NCBI RefSeq assembly: GCF_000422465.1
Contig: NZ_KE383844.1
Span: forward strand, 726,800 to 790,799
DNA: 64,000 nt
Reading direction: 5' to 3'
Source of the DNA: Paenibacillus harenae DSM 16969
GTDB taxonomy: Bacteria > Bacillota > Bacilli > Paenibacillales > Paenibacillaceae
Shown: piece by piece, positions 35,428-44,954 of the stretch
Layout of the letters: the number at the start of each line of letters is the position of its first letter
Numbering within the stretch: the first letter of the stretch is position 1
The notes under the pieces: model-generated
Seen by the model: the letters and a program-made list of their open reading frames with translations, nothing else
Database searches by the model: none
Told to the model about the DNA's origin: nothing
Position numbers and translations under genes: made by a program

Positions 35428-35646
35428 TTATATATAAAGTTGAACGGGTTCCCCTGTTTTACAGATCAATGTATGGAAATCAGATTGAAAAAAACATAAC
35501 TTCATTTCCGTTTTATGGATTACGACTTCAGTATCCCCTGCTTCATCTAAAAAATACAAAACGGCTTCATGCGGCTTGATATCGGGAACGGCCCATTGTA
35601 TCTCTATGGGGTCCCACCACATGCCCATCAAGCTAAGAACCTTCAT
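35428..35646 (-). CDS. Possible small protein, unknown
   Basis: 72-codon frame rich in Trp, Ile and acidic residues, starting MKVLSLMGMWWDPIEIQWAV. It lies just upstream of gerXA on the same strand. The ribosome site is poor, so I am unsure it is translated. No family recognised. Confidence 0.35.
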   Translation of the reverse strand: MKVLSLMGMWWDPIEIQWAVPDIKPHEAVLYFLDEAGDTEVVIHKTEMKLCFFQSDFHTLICKTGEPVQLYI

Positions 35647-35960
35647 TTTGGAATCAAGTGATGAACTCTCTTATTTTCATGAGTAGTCGATTTGTTTACT
35701 TACAAATAAACATGATGCCAAATAAGCCTAAACCACGAGGCTTTTTTTAAAAACGTTAGCTATGCAACCTTCTTGGTAGACGTGGTATACTCGCAAACAA
35801 CACCTAAGATATGAAAGCCAAAGAACTCAGCCTTCCACTAAAGAAGAAAAAGAGAAAACTAGTTTCAAAAAAATAGTTAAGTAAATTAAATCAAGCGGAA
35901 TCACAAGCTGGGTGGTTCGTCTGGCGGGGGTTCGGACGGATCATAGAAAAAACGACGAAA
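35647..35960. other. Intergenic region with remnants, no clear gene
   Basis: Contains a hairpin-like AGCCTAAACCACGAGGCTTTTTTT near 35725-35750 and an unsupported 18-codon basic frame near 35811. Confidence 0.4.
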
Positions 35961-35983
35961 GCGTTAACCTTCGTCGTTTGGCT
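35948..35983 (-). terminator. Terminator overlapping a small gene's stop
   Basis: On the minus strand AAACGACGAA/TTCGTCGTTTTTT; the TAA of the small frame lies in its loop. Confidence 0.65.
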
Positions 35984-36086
35984 TCAATTTAAGTTTTCGT
36001 TCAAGTGTATTCTTCAATATGTTCCTTACTCTTGTAATTGTTGCTTTTCCTTTGGACAAGTCAACAATTCTATTAGTAATTTCCAT
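35964..36086 (-). CDS. Possible 40-residue basic peptide
   Basis: Frame MEITNRIVDLSKGKATITRV then RNILKNTLERKLKLKPNDEG, with a GAGG box some 15 bp upstream and a terminator formed around its stop codon. Helical, basic, no signal peptide. Could be a small functional peptide or the tail of a lost gene. Confidence 0.4.
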   Translation of the reverse strand: MEITNRIVDLSKGKATITRVRNILKNTLERKLKLKPNDEG

Positions 36087-36123
36087 CTTAGATAAGCTAT
36101 TTCCTCAAATAATTGCGCTATTA

Positions 36124-36171
36124 AAAAAAGCAGAAAGCCGATATTACACACAGGCTTTCTGCTTTTTTCAT
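36124..36171. terminator. Terminator after the SLH lipoprotein
   Basis: AAAAAAGCAGAAAGCC/GGCTTTCTGCTTTTTT. Confidence 0.85.
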
Positions 36172-37803
36172 TTATTCTACACCAATCATGACGTTAAACA
36201 AAACCATAGCTACTTCAGCTCGGCTCGCATTTTTATGCGGGGCAAAGCGATTGTCAGAGCTTCCTTGAACTATCCCATTGACTGTTGCTGTTTTTACGTA
36301 AGGAATTGCCCATGCAGGAATTTCTTTGGTATCTTTATAGTTCAATTTATAACCATTTTGCAAAGGCTCGTCTAATCCGCGTATAAGAATAGCAATCATC
36401 TCAGCACGTGAAATCTTTTGGTTCGGCTTTAGTGTACCGTCTTCATAGCCGTTAATAATTCCTGCTTGAACGGCCGTTTGCCAATACTCTTCAGACCAAG
36501 CCGGGATTTGATTTTTATCTGTAAAAGTAAGATTCTTTTTCTCAGGTTCCAGTCCTAAAGCTTTCACAGTCATCGTGATAAATTCAGAACGTGTAATTGA
36601 TTGATTTGGCTTAAACTCATTATTTGCATACCCATTCACAATGCCGGAGTCTCTTAGAACCATAATCGGTCCATTAGCCCAATGATCTTCAGATACATCT
36701 GCAAATGGAGGTTGTTCTTCTACTGGAGCCATTGCAGCTGCGAACCGGCCAATGAGACTTTCCTCGCCAAATTCCGTTACAAGCTCCGGATCTTTCTCTA
36801 ATTGCTGAACAGTAATAACCTGGTCAGCCGGCGGGACTGTGTACGTCACTGATTGGTTTTGATTCCAGGATTGAGAGTGCAGCTTCAAAGTGAAATAAAT
36901 AGTTTTTAATCCTTGTGGCTCTGCTACCCCTGCTTCAGATAAGACGCTTGCAGGAGCATGAACTGTAATCACCGCGTCAGTTTGGTCAAATTCTTTATCG
37001 GAATTAATCCAGGTATCCAGCGAAAAATCAACGTCCCAACCAGCTGCTTTCAACTCTTCAGCGTTTACCGCTTTGAGTTCTTTAACCAGATTCGACAGTT
37101 CATCTTTTACACTGGTACCTGTTTCCAAATCCTCGGTTGGAATAATTTCGCCAAAGATGCTTTTCAGCTGATTATCCAGATCAGGAGATTTACTTAGATT
37201 CTCTAATGTAGATATTAGAACATCGACCATTTCTTTAAATTCCATCGTAATGCGTACATGTGTAGCTGTTTCGCTGCTTCCGTTCGGGAGTGTAACCGTT
37301 TCTTCTCCCAGAATATCGACATGCCGGAGAGTAAACGGATTCTGTTTAACAATCTCTTCCATGAACTTTTTCATCTGTGCGGTAACCTCTGCTTGAGACT
37401 GCTCAGACGTTTCATTTTCAATGCCTAAAAACTTATTGTCGGCTGTAGATTTTACATACAAATCGCTGCCCTGAATGTAAACGTCAAGAGCCGGCTTTTT
37501 AGCGCTTGGCCACAGCTCCGTCCCCATGATCGGGGTTGGATCTTGTAAAGAGATCTCCATGTGAGCATTCTGAAGATCCTTTTGTTGTTGAGCGATGATC
37601 ACACCGCTTTTTAACACTTGTAATACCCGTTTTAATTCATCATCTTGTACAGGTACGTTGGTGTCAATCGTCACTGTGCTTTTCGACTCAAAAGAGGTTA
37701 CATCTATTCCTTTTTTAAACGCCTCTGTAAAAATAGGGGCATTCGACACACAACCTGTCAGCAATAGTAACGCAGATAGAATAATAAATACCGTCTTTCT
37801 CAA
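36172..37803 (-). CDS. Lipoprotein with three C-terminal SLH domains
   Basis: 543 residues, TTG start behind AGGAGAGG. A signal peptide ends in lipobox LLTGC (Cys at residue 18). The middle ~330 residues are a beta-rich extracellular domain of unknown role. Three S-layer homology repeats follow at ~370-540: FADVSEDHWANGPI, FTDKNQIPAWSEEYW and YKDTKEIPAWAIPYV, each ending in an R-[SA]-E turn. SLH domains bind secondary cell-wall polymer, so the protein is tethered to both membrane and wall, an unusual double anchor. Confidence 0.9.
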   Translation of the reverse strand: MRKTVFIILSALLLLTGCVSNAPIFTEAFKKGIDVTSFESKSTVTIDTNVPVQDDELKRVLQVLKSGVIIAQQQKDLQNAHMEISLQDPTPIMGTELWPSAKKPALDVYIQGSDLYVKSTADNKFLGIENETSEQSQAEVTAQMKKFMEEIVKQNPFTLRHVDILGEETVTLPNGSSETATHVRITMEFKEMVDVLISTLENLSKSPDLDNQLKSIFGEIIPTEDLETGTSVKDELSNLVKELKAVNAEELKAAGWDVDFSLDTWINSDKEFDQTDAVITVHAPASVLSEAGVAEPQGLKTIYFTLKLHSQSWNQNQSVTYTVPPADQVITVQQLEKDPELVTEFGEESLIGRFAAAMAPVEEQPPFADVSEDHWANGPIMVLRDSGIVNGYANNEFKPNQSITRSEFITMTVKALGLEPEKKNLTFTDKNQIPAWSEEYWQTAVQAGIINGYEDGTLKPNQKISRAEMIAILIRGLDEPLQNGYKLNYKDTKEIPAWAIPYVKTATVNGIVQGSSDNRFAPHKNASRAEVAMVLFNVMIGVE

Positions 37804-38094
37804 AGTTGTTCTTCCTCTCCTGGTGTAATTTCATATTTTTATAACCATTTTACAATACATTGTATAATATTAATATTATTAAAAATTGGGAGTACCAGTT
37901 CTATTCGCACAAAAAATTACACGACTGTTCTTATCCATGACATTCGTGTTCTGCCAGTTAGTAAGCGTCAAACAGCCCCCACCATGTTTTCATGATGAGG
38001 GCTGTTGTTTACGACAGCTATTATTGTTGTTTAAATACACGGCAAACTAGAGGCAGCGCCTGTGACCATTGAATGCGCGATTGAGTTGAAGCCT
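37804..38094. other. Intergenic; terminator-like hairpin only
   Basis: AAACAGCCC/GGGCTGTT stem at about 37968-38008 downstream of the GT39-like gene's end region; no gene seen. Confidence 0.5.
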
Positions 38095-39393
38095 TTAAAG
38101 GTTGACAGTGGCAGAAGCCTTTACTCTCCTACTCTGATACCTTGCAACAGCCCAGTCAATAAAGAAGCCCGCAGCCATAAAGATAAGAAACACATTCGGG
38201 TAACCATACCTGTTGAAGGCGACGAATGGAACATAGATTACTGTAAAATAGGCCAATGCAAGCAGTAAAAATAAATACGGAATCTTCTTTTGCCGGAGGG
38301 CTCGCATAAGCATAATCAGCAAACCTGCTGCTCCAATCAGCATAAATACGATATGATAAATGCCCGCGATCCATATATTTACGCCAAATACCGTTTTCCA
38401 ATAGTAAGGAACCGCGTATAATCCAATTACTTTATCGACCGTATACCATTTCAAATATTTCAATGGCTGATGCTGGAAGCCGAAGATTACAATTTTTTGG
38501 GCCGTTTCCGCCAGAGCGGCATCGGAGCCTACAAATAAATTATCACTGCTGCCCTCGTATTCCGGATGGGCGTCGAAGAAGGCCTTTGAAGGCGCCCCGT
38601 AGTGGATAAGCGCACCCAATAGCATCGGATTGCCTGCTGATTGCGTGAATGGAATGAATTTATCAAACGTGATGTAATTCCGAACCCACCATGGAGATAG
38701 AAGAAGGATCATCGTTAGCGAAATAACCGCCGTATGCTTCACTATCGTTTTCCAGGATACCCTCTGCACAAGCCATAAAAAGAACCAGACAGCGGGAAAA
38801 AGCACCGTATGCGGCTTGAAATAACAAGCTAGTCCAACCATAACGGCCCCAATAACGTAATACTTCGTTTGCTGGCTCTTTAAGGCGAGAAGGCTAAAGC
38901 AAATGAGCAATATGAAAAGGGTGCGGAACATCGTTTCCGATAAAATGGCGCCGGAAGCAAAATAATCGGGCAAATAAAGCGCGGTTGCGATACTGGCAAT
39001 AATAGCCGCTCTACTATTAAAAAGCTGATTTGCCGCTACAAAAATCAAATAGATCGAAAAGGCCTGAAGGGCTGCCTGAAGGACTCGGAATGCTATAACC
39101 GCTCCATCTCCTTGTCCGAAGATGAGCATGAGACCAGCCAGCACAACCGGCATTCCCGGCATGATGAAAGTTGACGGCTCCTCGCCGCTGTTATAAGCAA
39201 TCGTGTGCTTATTCAACAAAATCTTAGCGCTATTTACATACTTGACGTCGTCATTATTCAATTTTTCATAAGACCCCAGCAGAAAGTGATCGCCATACAA
39301 CAGAACGGATGCGGTGCTAATTGAGAAAACGAGAATGATGATTACGAGTAAAGTGCTGCGAATAGGACGGGATACGTGGTTAAGCTTAAACAA
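38095..39393 (-). CDS. GT39/ArnT-like membrane glycosyltransferase
   Basis: 432 residues, TTG start behind GAAAGGTG. About eleven membrane segments. The first extracytoplasmic loop holds NNDDVKYVNSAKILL with acidic residues at the position of the catalytic Asp of GT-C enzymes, followed by FIMPGMPVVLAGLMLIFG and FRVLQAALQAFSIYLIF, typical of family-39 transferases. These move sugars from lipid carriers to proteins or envelope polymers. Acceptor unknown; single gene. Confidence 0.8.
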   Translation of the reverse strand: MFKLNHVSRPIRSTLLVIIILVFSISTASVLLYGDHFLLGSYEKLNNDDVKYVNSAKILLNKHTIAYNSGEEPSTFIMPGMPVVLAGLMLIFGQGDGAVIAFRVLQAALQAFSIYLIFVAANQLFNSRAAIIASIATALYLPDYFASGAILSETMFRTLFILLICFSLLALKSQQTKYYVIGAVMVGLACYFKPHTVLFPAVWFFLWLVQRVSWKTIVKHTAVISLTMILLLSPWWVRNYITFDKFIPFTQSAGNPMLLGALIHYGAPSKAFFDAHPEYEGSSDNLFVGSDAALAETAQKIVIFGFQHQPLKYLKWYTVDKVIGLYAVPYYWKTVFGVNIWIAGIYHIVFMLIGAAGLLIMLMRALRQKKIPYLFLLLALAYFTVIYVPFVAFNRYGYPNVFLIFMAAGFFIDWAVARYQSRRVKASATVNL

Positions 39394-39603
39394 AATTTAC
39401 ACACCTTTCTATCTATATATACGAAGGATATAGAATTGCCTTCATAACTATAATTGAAACGAACGTGGCTTGTACAGCCCAATCTATAAATTGGAATTCG
39501 TTTGCATATTTTTACTCTTCATTAAGAACGAATAATAAAGCTTTTTTGTTGCGTTAACCTGGGTGCGAAGGAAACATAATGAGGAATGGGCGTTGATATT
39601 TAC

Positions 39604-39646
39604 AAAAAAACTGACCTGCCGGTACTTTCATACCGCAGGCCGTTTC
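39604..39646 (-). terminator. Terminator of a lost HAD gene
   Basis: CCTGCGGTA/TACCGGCAGG stem with a seven-T tail on the minus strand. Confidence 0.65.
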
Positions 39647-39653
39647 TCATTTG

Positions 39654-39794
39654 CTACACTTTTAATATCGTTCTCAATTCAAGTAAATCGTCAATGGTGG
39701 CATCTGCTTGCGCAAGTTCGTCCTCTTGGGCAAAATCAAACCGACAGCCAATCGCCATCAAACCATTGTTTTTTGCGGCATTGATATCAGACAG
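39654..39794 (-). pseudogene. C-terminal remnant of a HAD phosphatase
   Basis: 46 codons reading LSDINAAKNNGLMAIGCRF, then ending LLELRTILKV. This is the tail just after HAD motif IV (GDSxxDI) of phosphoglycolate-phosphatase-like proteins. A TAA lies immediately upstream and nothing N-terminal remains. Its own terminator survives. Confidence 0.65.
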
Positions 39795-39808
39795 TTAAAC
39801 CTGATACG

Positions 39809-40378
39809 TTAGTTCTTGTGAATACGCTCAACATATTCTTCCTTGGTTAGCCCGAACAAAATGGAATCAAAATATCTTCCATCCGTGAAGTACACTTGGC
39901 GACGGATACCTTCTTGAACACATCCTACTTTTCTGAGCATTGCAGCCGAGGCCTCGTTCCCTTCTAGAACGGAATCATTAAACTTATTAAGCCGACGCTC
40001 GAAGAAAGCATATTTTAAGAGGATATGTACGGCCCTGGTGCCGTAACCCTTTCCTCGATGATCTCTGTCGATTTGAATTCCGATGCTAAACGTACCGTTT
40101 CTTTCGTCGATGCTGTTAAGGTTAATTCCGCCGACATTTTCACCATCTAAATCTTCGATCGTAAACATAAGGCGATTCGATGAGAAGTCTGAGTACCTAT
40201 CCGCAAAAGATTTTGCTTCTGTAACCGTTGGCGGCAATTCAACGGCACATTCTAAAAGGCGTCGTGCAGGGGAATCAAAACGGTTGATATAGTGGCTTTC
40301 CCAATCCTCCGGTTGGATCGCACGCAATCTTATAGCTTCATCTTGCCAAAAGTATTTGCTGAAATCTATATTTCGCAC
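39809..40378 (-). CDS. RimJ/RimL-type GNAT acetyltransferase
   Basis: 189 residues, GTG start with GGAGG 7 bp upstream. The acetyl-CoA motif is IQIDRDHRGKGYGTRAVHILLKYAF near residues 105-130, followed by NEASAAMLRKVGCVQEG, a RimJ/RimL hallmark. Probably acetylates an amino group of a small molecule or protein. No partner gene. Confidence 0.87.
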   Translation of the reverse strand: MRNIDFSKYFWQDEAIRLRAIQPEDWESHYINRFDSPARRLLECAVELPPTVTEAKSFADRYSDFSSNRLMFTIEDLDGENVGGINLNSIDERNGTFSIGIQIDRDHRGKGYGTRAVHILLKYAFFERRLNKFNDSVLEGNEASAAMLRKVGCVQEGIRRQVYFTDGRYFDSILFGLTKEEYVERIHKN

Positions 40379-40478
40379 AGGCGTACCTCCAACATTATTT
40401 ACTTAATAACAATTTAAACCATGGATATCGAAGGTTGGTAGTCATTTTTAGTTATAAGTAAACTATCCGTTGGCGAGA

Positions 40479-41423
40479 TCATTGGTATCGGGCCAGCAAG
40501 TCGGAGAGCCTTCTTCGGATTGCTTCTTTCAATTCCATCGGTCCCTCCAGAATCGTCTCATTCCCAAGTCCAATGAAGAATTCCGCGAAAAAAGGAATGT
40601 CGCTGCGGGACACGTCCTTGTCGATCGCCCCGCTTCCGTCTTCGCGCACATGCAGCATGGGGACAAGCCAAAGCTCGGCTTCGCAACGCTGGACGCCGGA
40701 TCGGCTCAGCTCCGCGCGAAGGCGAACGGGATCCCTCGGTTCTGCGGCATGCTGCCGGCTAAGGCGAATGTCGCCCAGGTCAATCGGATCAGTACCGGAT
40801 GTGTCATACACCGCCTCACGAATCCGGTCGCACCGGAACACTCGAAAGCCCTTGCGCAGGAAGCAGTAGGCCGTACAATACCAGAATCCATTATTCGCAT
40901 AAATGCAGACCGGCTGAATCTCTCGGCATCTCGCCGCTTCTTCCTTCGACTCGTATTCGACAGTCAGCACCTTTTGGTGTACGGCAGCTTCAAGAAGAAT
41001 GCCCAAGCAAGGGGCATCGCCCCTTCTAGTCGGCGTAACAAAGTCGACCCGGTTTTTCATGCTGTCGATTCGGTCCCTAACGTCCCCGGGCATATGGAGG
41101 TAGAATTTGTTTAACGCCGAGACGGATTCCGCTTCGAACGGCAGCGAGGAGTAATGGCGCAAGGCGTGCACCGCAAAGAACATCGCTACGGCCTCTTCCT
41201 CCGTGAATGCGATGGGAGGCAGAACTCTTTCCCTTAAGACCTGATACCCCCCATGCGGACCTACTTCCGAATAAAGGGGTACACCCAGTTCGCTGAGCTC
41301 CTGCAGATCCCTCAGAATCGTGCGTTTTGAGACCTTGAATTCGTCGGCAAGCTCCTGAACCTTAAAGCGCTTCTTCCGATTTACGGTCATCATCAATTCC
41401 ATCAGCCTCTTGGACTTGAGCAT
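40479..41423 (-). CDS. YafY-type HTH/WYL regulator
   Basis: 314 residues from ATG 41423, which follows AGAGGAG; the frame to 41465 lacks a site. The N-terminal winged helix reads MELMMTVNRKKRFKVQELAD...SKRTILRDLQEL. The WYL domain (~140-230) has GFWYCTAYCFLRKGFRVFRCDRI. A C-terminal WCX domain follows. Divergent from an MFS exporter gene, which it likely controls. Confidence 0.9.
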   Translation of the reverse strand: MLKSKRLMELMMTVNRKKRFKVQELADEFKVSKRTILRDLQELSELGVPLYSEVGPHGGYQVLRERVLPPIAFTEEEAVAMFFAVHALRHYSSLPFEAESVSALNKFYLHMPGDVRDRIDSMKNRVDFVTPTRRGDAPCLGILLEAAVHQKVLTVEYESKEEAARCREIQPVCIYANNGFWYCTAYCFLRKGFRVFRCDRIREAVYDTSGTDPIDLGDIRLSRQHAAEPRDPVRLRAELSRSGVQRCEAELWLVPMLHVREDGSGAIDKDVSRSDIPFFAEFFIGLGNETILEGPMELKEAIRRRLSDLLARYQ

Positions 41424-41530
41424 CCTGAATATCTCCTCTTTTATAAATAGATGAGTTAATGACATGTTCTGTCACTATTATGCCTTACCATTGAAACTGT
41501 TAGCAACATCTATCAATAGGAGTGTTGACC

Positions 41531-42715
41531 ATGCGTAAATATACCGTACTATTTTTCCTTATTATGTTCATGATTGGAACCGATACTTTCCTTATTTCGC
41601 CTTTGCTCCCGACGCTGCAGACGCAATTTGGCGTCTCGACGGGGATTGCCGGATGGATGCTCGGCTCTTATACGCTAGGATCGGCCGTCTTCGCCCTGAT
41701 CGCCGGTCCTCTGTCCGATGGCTGGAACCGAAGAACCGTTCTGCTTTGCGGACTGCTCGGATTCTCTGTCTCGACGATTCTGTGCGGCTTCGCGGACAGC
41801 TTCTGGACGATGTGCCTTTTCCGCTTTCTTGCCGGTGTCAGCGCGGCCTTCACGGCACCTCAGGTATGGGCATCCATTCCTGCCGTTATGCCGGCTTCCA
41901 AAATATCGAAGACAATAGGTGTCGCCTTCGCCGGACTTGCTGCTTCCCAGGCGCTTGGCGTGCCGATCGGAAGCTGGCTCGCAGTCGCCCACTGGTCCGT
42001 TCCGTTCTGGACGATTGGAATCGCTTCGTTGGTGCTGATCGCCGTCGCTTTCTACTTGCTGCCCGACATAAAACCCGGCACCCGCGAGCGGGCATCGATC
42101 CTTCGCCGGTATGTCCCGCTGATCACAAGCGGCAAGGCAAGGAGCGGCTTCCTTGCCTATCTGCTCCTTCACTTAGGCAGCGGTACCGCATTCGCCTTCG
42201 TCGGCAAATGGTTGGCCGATCGCTTCGAGCTTCCAATCGGTCAGATTGGTACCGTAATGATGTTTCTCGGGTTCGGCACTTTGCTGGGAAGCATGATTAG
42301 CTCCTTTGCGACCCGCAAGCTGGGTAATGCGAACGCAATCGTAACAGGAATGTCTTTGCTCGTGGTACTATACGCGGTTATGCCCCATCTATCCATTCTC
42401 CCTATTGTGACGATCGTCTATCTGATCATTTTCGCGACGCTCGGTATTGTCTTCCCGATTGTTATGGAGGCGCTCACTTCGCTGAACGCCTCTATCCGGG
42501 GAACCATTTCCAGCTTGGCCAACTCGACGATGAACGGCGCGAACACGCTCGGTGCATGGATAGCCGGCATACTCTATGTTCAGCTCGGCGGATATTCATC
42601 GATCGGCATCTTCTCGGCGGTCTGCCTTGCTCTCTCGCTCGGAACGTTCCTGTTCGGCGGCGTTATGGGGAGAAAATCAGCGCGTACAAGCCCGAAATCG
42701 ACAACCGCTTCCTAA
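41531..42715 (+). CDS. MFS drug-efflux-type transporter
   Basis: 394 residues, 12 membrane segments. ATG 41531 follows AGGAG. The loop 2-3 motif is GPLSDGWNRRTVLLCG and the early motif is GTDTFLISPLLPTL, as in DHA1-family AraJ/YdhP exporters. It is divergent from a WYL regulator and ends at a terminator. Substrate unknown. Confidence 0.88.
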   Translation: MRKYTVLFFLIMFMIGTDTFLISPLLPTLQTQFGVSTGIAGWMLGSYTLGSAVFALIAGPLSDGWNRRTVLLCGLLGFSVSTILCGFADSFWTMCLFRFLAGVSAAFTAPQVWASIPAVMPASKISKTIGVAFAGLAASQALGVPIGSWLAVAHWSVPFWTIGIASLVLIAVAFYLLPDIKPGTRERASILRRYVPLITSGKARSGFLAYLLLHLGSGTAFAFVGKWLADRFELPIGQIGTVMMFLGFGTLLGSMISSFATRKLGNANAIVTGMSLLVVLYAVMPHLSILPIVTIVYLIIFATLGIVFPIVMEALTSLNASIRGTISSLANSTMNGANTLGAWIAGILYVQLGGYSSIGIFSAVCLALSLGTFLFGGVMGRKSARTSPKSTTAS

Positions 42716-42717
42716 AA

Positions 42718-42776
42718 AAGCAAAGAGCAGTCCCCCCGCGACCATTTGCCGCGGAAGGGCTGCTCTTTCGACCCTT
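42718..42776. terminator. Bidirectional terminator
   Basis: AAAGAGCAG...CTGCTCTTT outer stem with CCGCG/CGCGG inner stem. Confidence 0.8.
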
Positions 42777-43228
42777 TAAGCCGTCATTGCTCGAAAATAC
42801 TTATTAGCAGCCGGCCGAAACATTAAAATGAATGCAGTGACTACTGCGGCCAAATGAACAATTCGGCTTAACCCGAACAGACTAGAGTATAATGTCAAAC
42901 CAGTAAAAGCTTTGTCAAGCGAGTTCCCTTCCAAAATCCACTGGATTGGATCAATTATCAAGGAAAGAGTTCCAACCCCGCCCAGAAGAATCGATAGAGC
43001 TATACGAGCCCAGTTATTCCCGCGATACATTTTAACAATGATGTAAACGAGTACAGTAAAGATTATCGTTCTGACACCAACTGCCATAAGAATACTACTT
43101 CCTGACCCTGAGTCTTCAGATAGGATTTGAGTAACAGCGATGATCATTTCAAATACTCCGGCTGCAACTGCAACGAGCCAAAAGAGAAATGACTTTTTTA
43201 CCTCCTGTGGAACCCTCTTATTGTTCAT
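42776..43228 (-). CDS. Four-TM membrane protein
   Basis: 150 residues, ATG behind AAAGGGG. Membrane segments at about 13-32, 45-67, 75-92 and 120-138. A conserved-looking motif MYRGNNWARIALSILLG lies between helices 2 and 3 and is typical of a widespread small membrane-protein family of unknown function. No operon partner. Confidence 0.65.
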   Translation of the reverse strand: MNNKRVPQEVKKSFLFWLVAVAAGVFEMIIAVTQILSEDSGSGSSILMAVGVRTIIFTVLVYIIVKMYRGNNWARIALSILLGGVGTLSLIIDPIQWILEGNSLDKAFTGLTLYSSLFGLSRIVHLAAVVTAFILMFRPAANKYFRAMTA

Positions 43229-43422
43229 CGTAACATCCCCTTTCAGATGATTATTTTATCTCCATCTTACTTTGGTGGGGATATATTCCATAACCAGCCT
43301 GAGACTGATTTGTACTCGATCTTGAGATCCAGGACACAAAACCAGCTTCCCCGCCCGTACGCCAGCTCTCATCTGACGTCTGTTCGAGTTTTTTGAGCAC
43401 TCATACTCTGTTTCCATTTCGA

Positions 43423-44034
43423 TTATTCGTTAATGGATATAGGTATCCTGATAGAATCAGTACCCATAATTTTTTTGCCGCCTTTTATATTGGAGCCGAC
43501 TTCGACACCAAATTCAAATGTCTCTGGTTGATATTTGGCATTTTTATCAGGAACCAAATCAATTACGACCGTTCCTGTGCCGCCTCCCGTTGGTCTATAA
43601 CTGCGGTCTCTTCCGACTTCAATCCACGCTTTCCAATCGGCTCCCGTGTCCGGAGTAGTCCACGTCGCTACATAGTCCGCAGGTTTGGATTGAATTTTGT
43701 TTTCGGGATAGCTGCTTACGATGTTGGAAATATACCATTTGTCAGGGATATAAAAAGCGACACCCCCCCAATCATTAGGATCGATCTCAATCATAGCAAC
43801 AATCTGTATATGTTCGGCTCTTCCTTCGTTTCCCTTGACAAATACTGTTCCTTTTGCGGATGTCTTCCAAGCAGTAGAAACGGAATTTATGCTAAAACTT
43901 TTGGTCTGAACGATTTTTTCGTTTGCTGCTGTTTCATGAAAAGATTTAACTTGCTTTGATGCTAGCTGAAAAATAATAATTGTCGCAATTGCAACCAATA
44001 TGGCAAGTAAAATATATCTTGCTTTTATATTCAT
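43423..44034 (-). CDS. Membrane-anchored extracytoplasmic protein, unknown
   Basis: 203 residues, ATG behind AGGAGGG. One N-terminal membrane segment (~7-25), then a beta-rich domain with DWGGVAFYIPDKWYISN and WTTPDTGADWKAWIEVGRD. Likely an extracellular beta-sandwich. No family recognised. Confidence 0.7.
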   Translation of the reverse strand: MNIKARYILLAILVAIATIIIFQLASKQVKSFHETAANEKIVQTKSFSINSVSTAWKTSAKGTVFVKGNEGRAEHIQIVAMIEIDPNDWGGVAFYIPDKWYISNIVSSYPENKIQSKPADYVATWTTPDTGADWKAWIEVGRDRSYRPTGGGTGTVVIDLVPDKNAKYQPETFEFGVEVGSNIKGGKKIMGTDSIRIPISINE

Positions 44035-44099
44035 GCTTGCCCTCCTATTCGTTAGTCAGCCGCACGCTGATTAGCTAATCGTTCGTTTACAATTGCATC

Positions 44100-44870
44100 T
44101 TACAAATGCGATCCACCGGTCGCATCGATCATCTGTCCCGTTATCCATCTGCCGTCAGGCGATGCCGTGAAGGCGACGATGTCCGCGATGTCCGACGGTT
44201 CTCCGACACGTCCAAGCGCGGACATCTCTACTGCAAACTTATGGCCATCGGGCGTGTGCAGCCACGCCGCGTTGACGTCCGTATCGGTGATGCCGGGCAT
44301 GACTGCGTTCACAGTGATACCCCTCGGACCCAGAAGCTGAGCCAGATGTAAGGTGAATGTATTGAGAGCGCCTTTGGTTAGGTTATAGGCCATGATGTGC
44401 GGATAGGCAATGCGCGTCACTCCGGATGAGATATTGATAATGCGGCCGCCGTCCCGCAGACGTCCGAGCGATTGCTGGACGAGGAAGAACGGCGCCTTAA
44501 CGTTGACCGCGAACAACTGATCGAAGTCCTCTTCGCTTGTCTGTTCAAACGAAGAGGATGTGCCGATACCGGCATTGTTGACCAAGATATCGAATTGGTT
44601 GATGCCTGTCCAGCGGATGAGTTCCTCATCCAAGATCCGAAGAAGCCGATTGACTCCGTCAAGGGAATCCAACTCTGCGCCGACGGCGAATGCCGTGCCC
44701 CCCGCTTCTTCAATCATGGCAACTGTTTCCTCGGCCGCATCCTGTCGTGTGCCGTAATGTACAACGACAAGCGCTCCTTCAGCAGCGAGACGCATCGCAA
44801 TCCCTCTTCCGATGCCTCGGCTAGCACCTGTGACGACTGCAATTCGACCTTCCGATCGCTTCCTATTCAT
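44100..44870 (-). CDS. SDR-family oxidoreductase
   Basis: 256 residues from ATG 44870 behind AAGGAG. NAD(P)-binding GASRGIGRGIA, NNAGIG, catalytic Ser in INISSG and YxxxK (YNLTKGAL) are all present; the C-terminal GQMIDATGG is typical. It follows the MerR gene and has its own MerR-type promoter in the gap, so it is the likely target of that activator. Substrate unknown. Confidence 0.9.
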   Translation of the reverse strand: MNRKRSEGRIAVVTGASRGIGRGIAMRLAAEGALVVVHYGTRQDAAEETVAMIEEAGGTAFAVGAELDSLDGVNRLLRILDEELIRWTGINQFDILVNNAGIGTSSSFEQTSEEDFDQLFAVNVKAPFFLVQQSLGRLRDGGRIINISSGVTRIAYPHIMAYNLTKGALNTFTLHLAQLLGPRGITVNAVMPGITDTDVNAAWLHTPDGHKFAVEMSALGRVGEPSDIADIVAFTASPDGRWITGQMIDATGGSHL

Positions 44871-44901
44871 GTAGATCCACTCCTTATCAATTGGTGATGC
44901 T

Positions 44902-44933
44902 ATGATAAACCCTCCCCACAGGGGGAGAGTCAA
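44902..44933 (-). promoter_or_regulatory. MerR-type long-spacer promoter of the SDR gene
   Basis: Reading the minus strand: TTGACT (44933-44928), a 20-bp spacer (18 bp if TTTATC is the -10), TATCAT (44907-44902). The spacer is filled by the dyad CTCCCCCTGTGGGGAG. This overlong spacer with a central dyad is the classic MerR-activated layout. Confidence 0.7.
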
Positions 44934-44954
44934 GAGTGGTATCCGCATTTTTTT

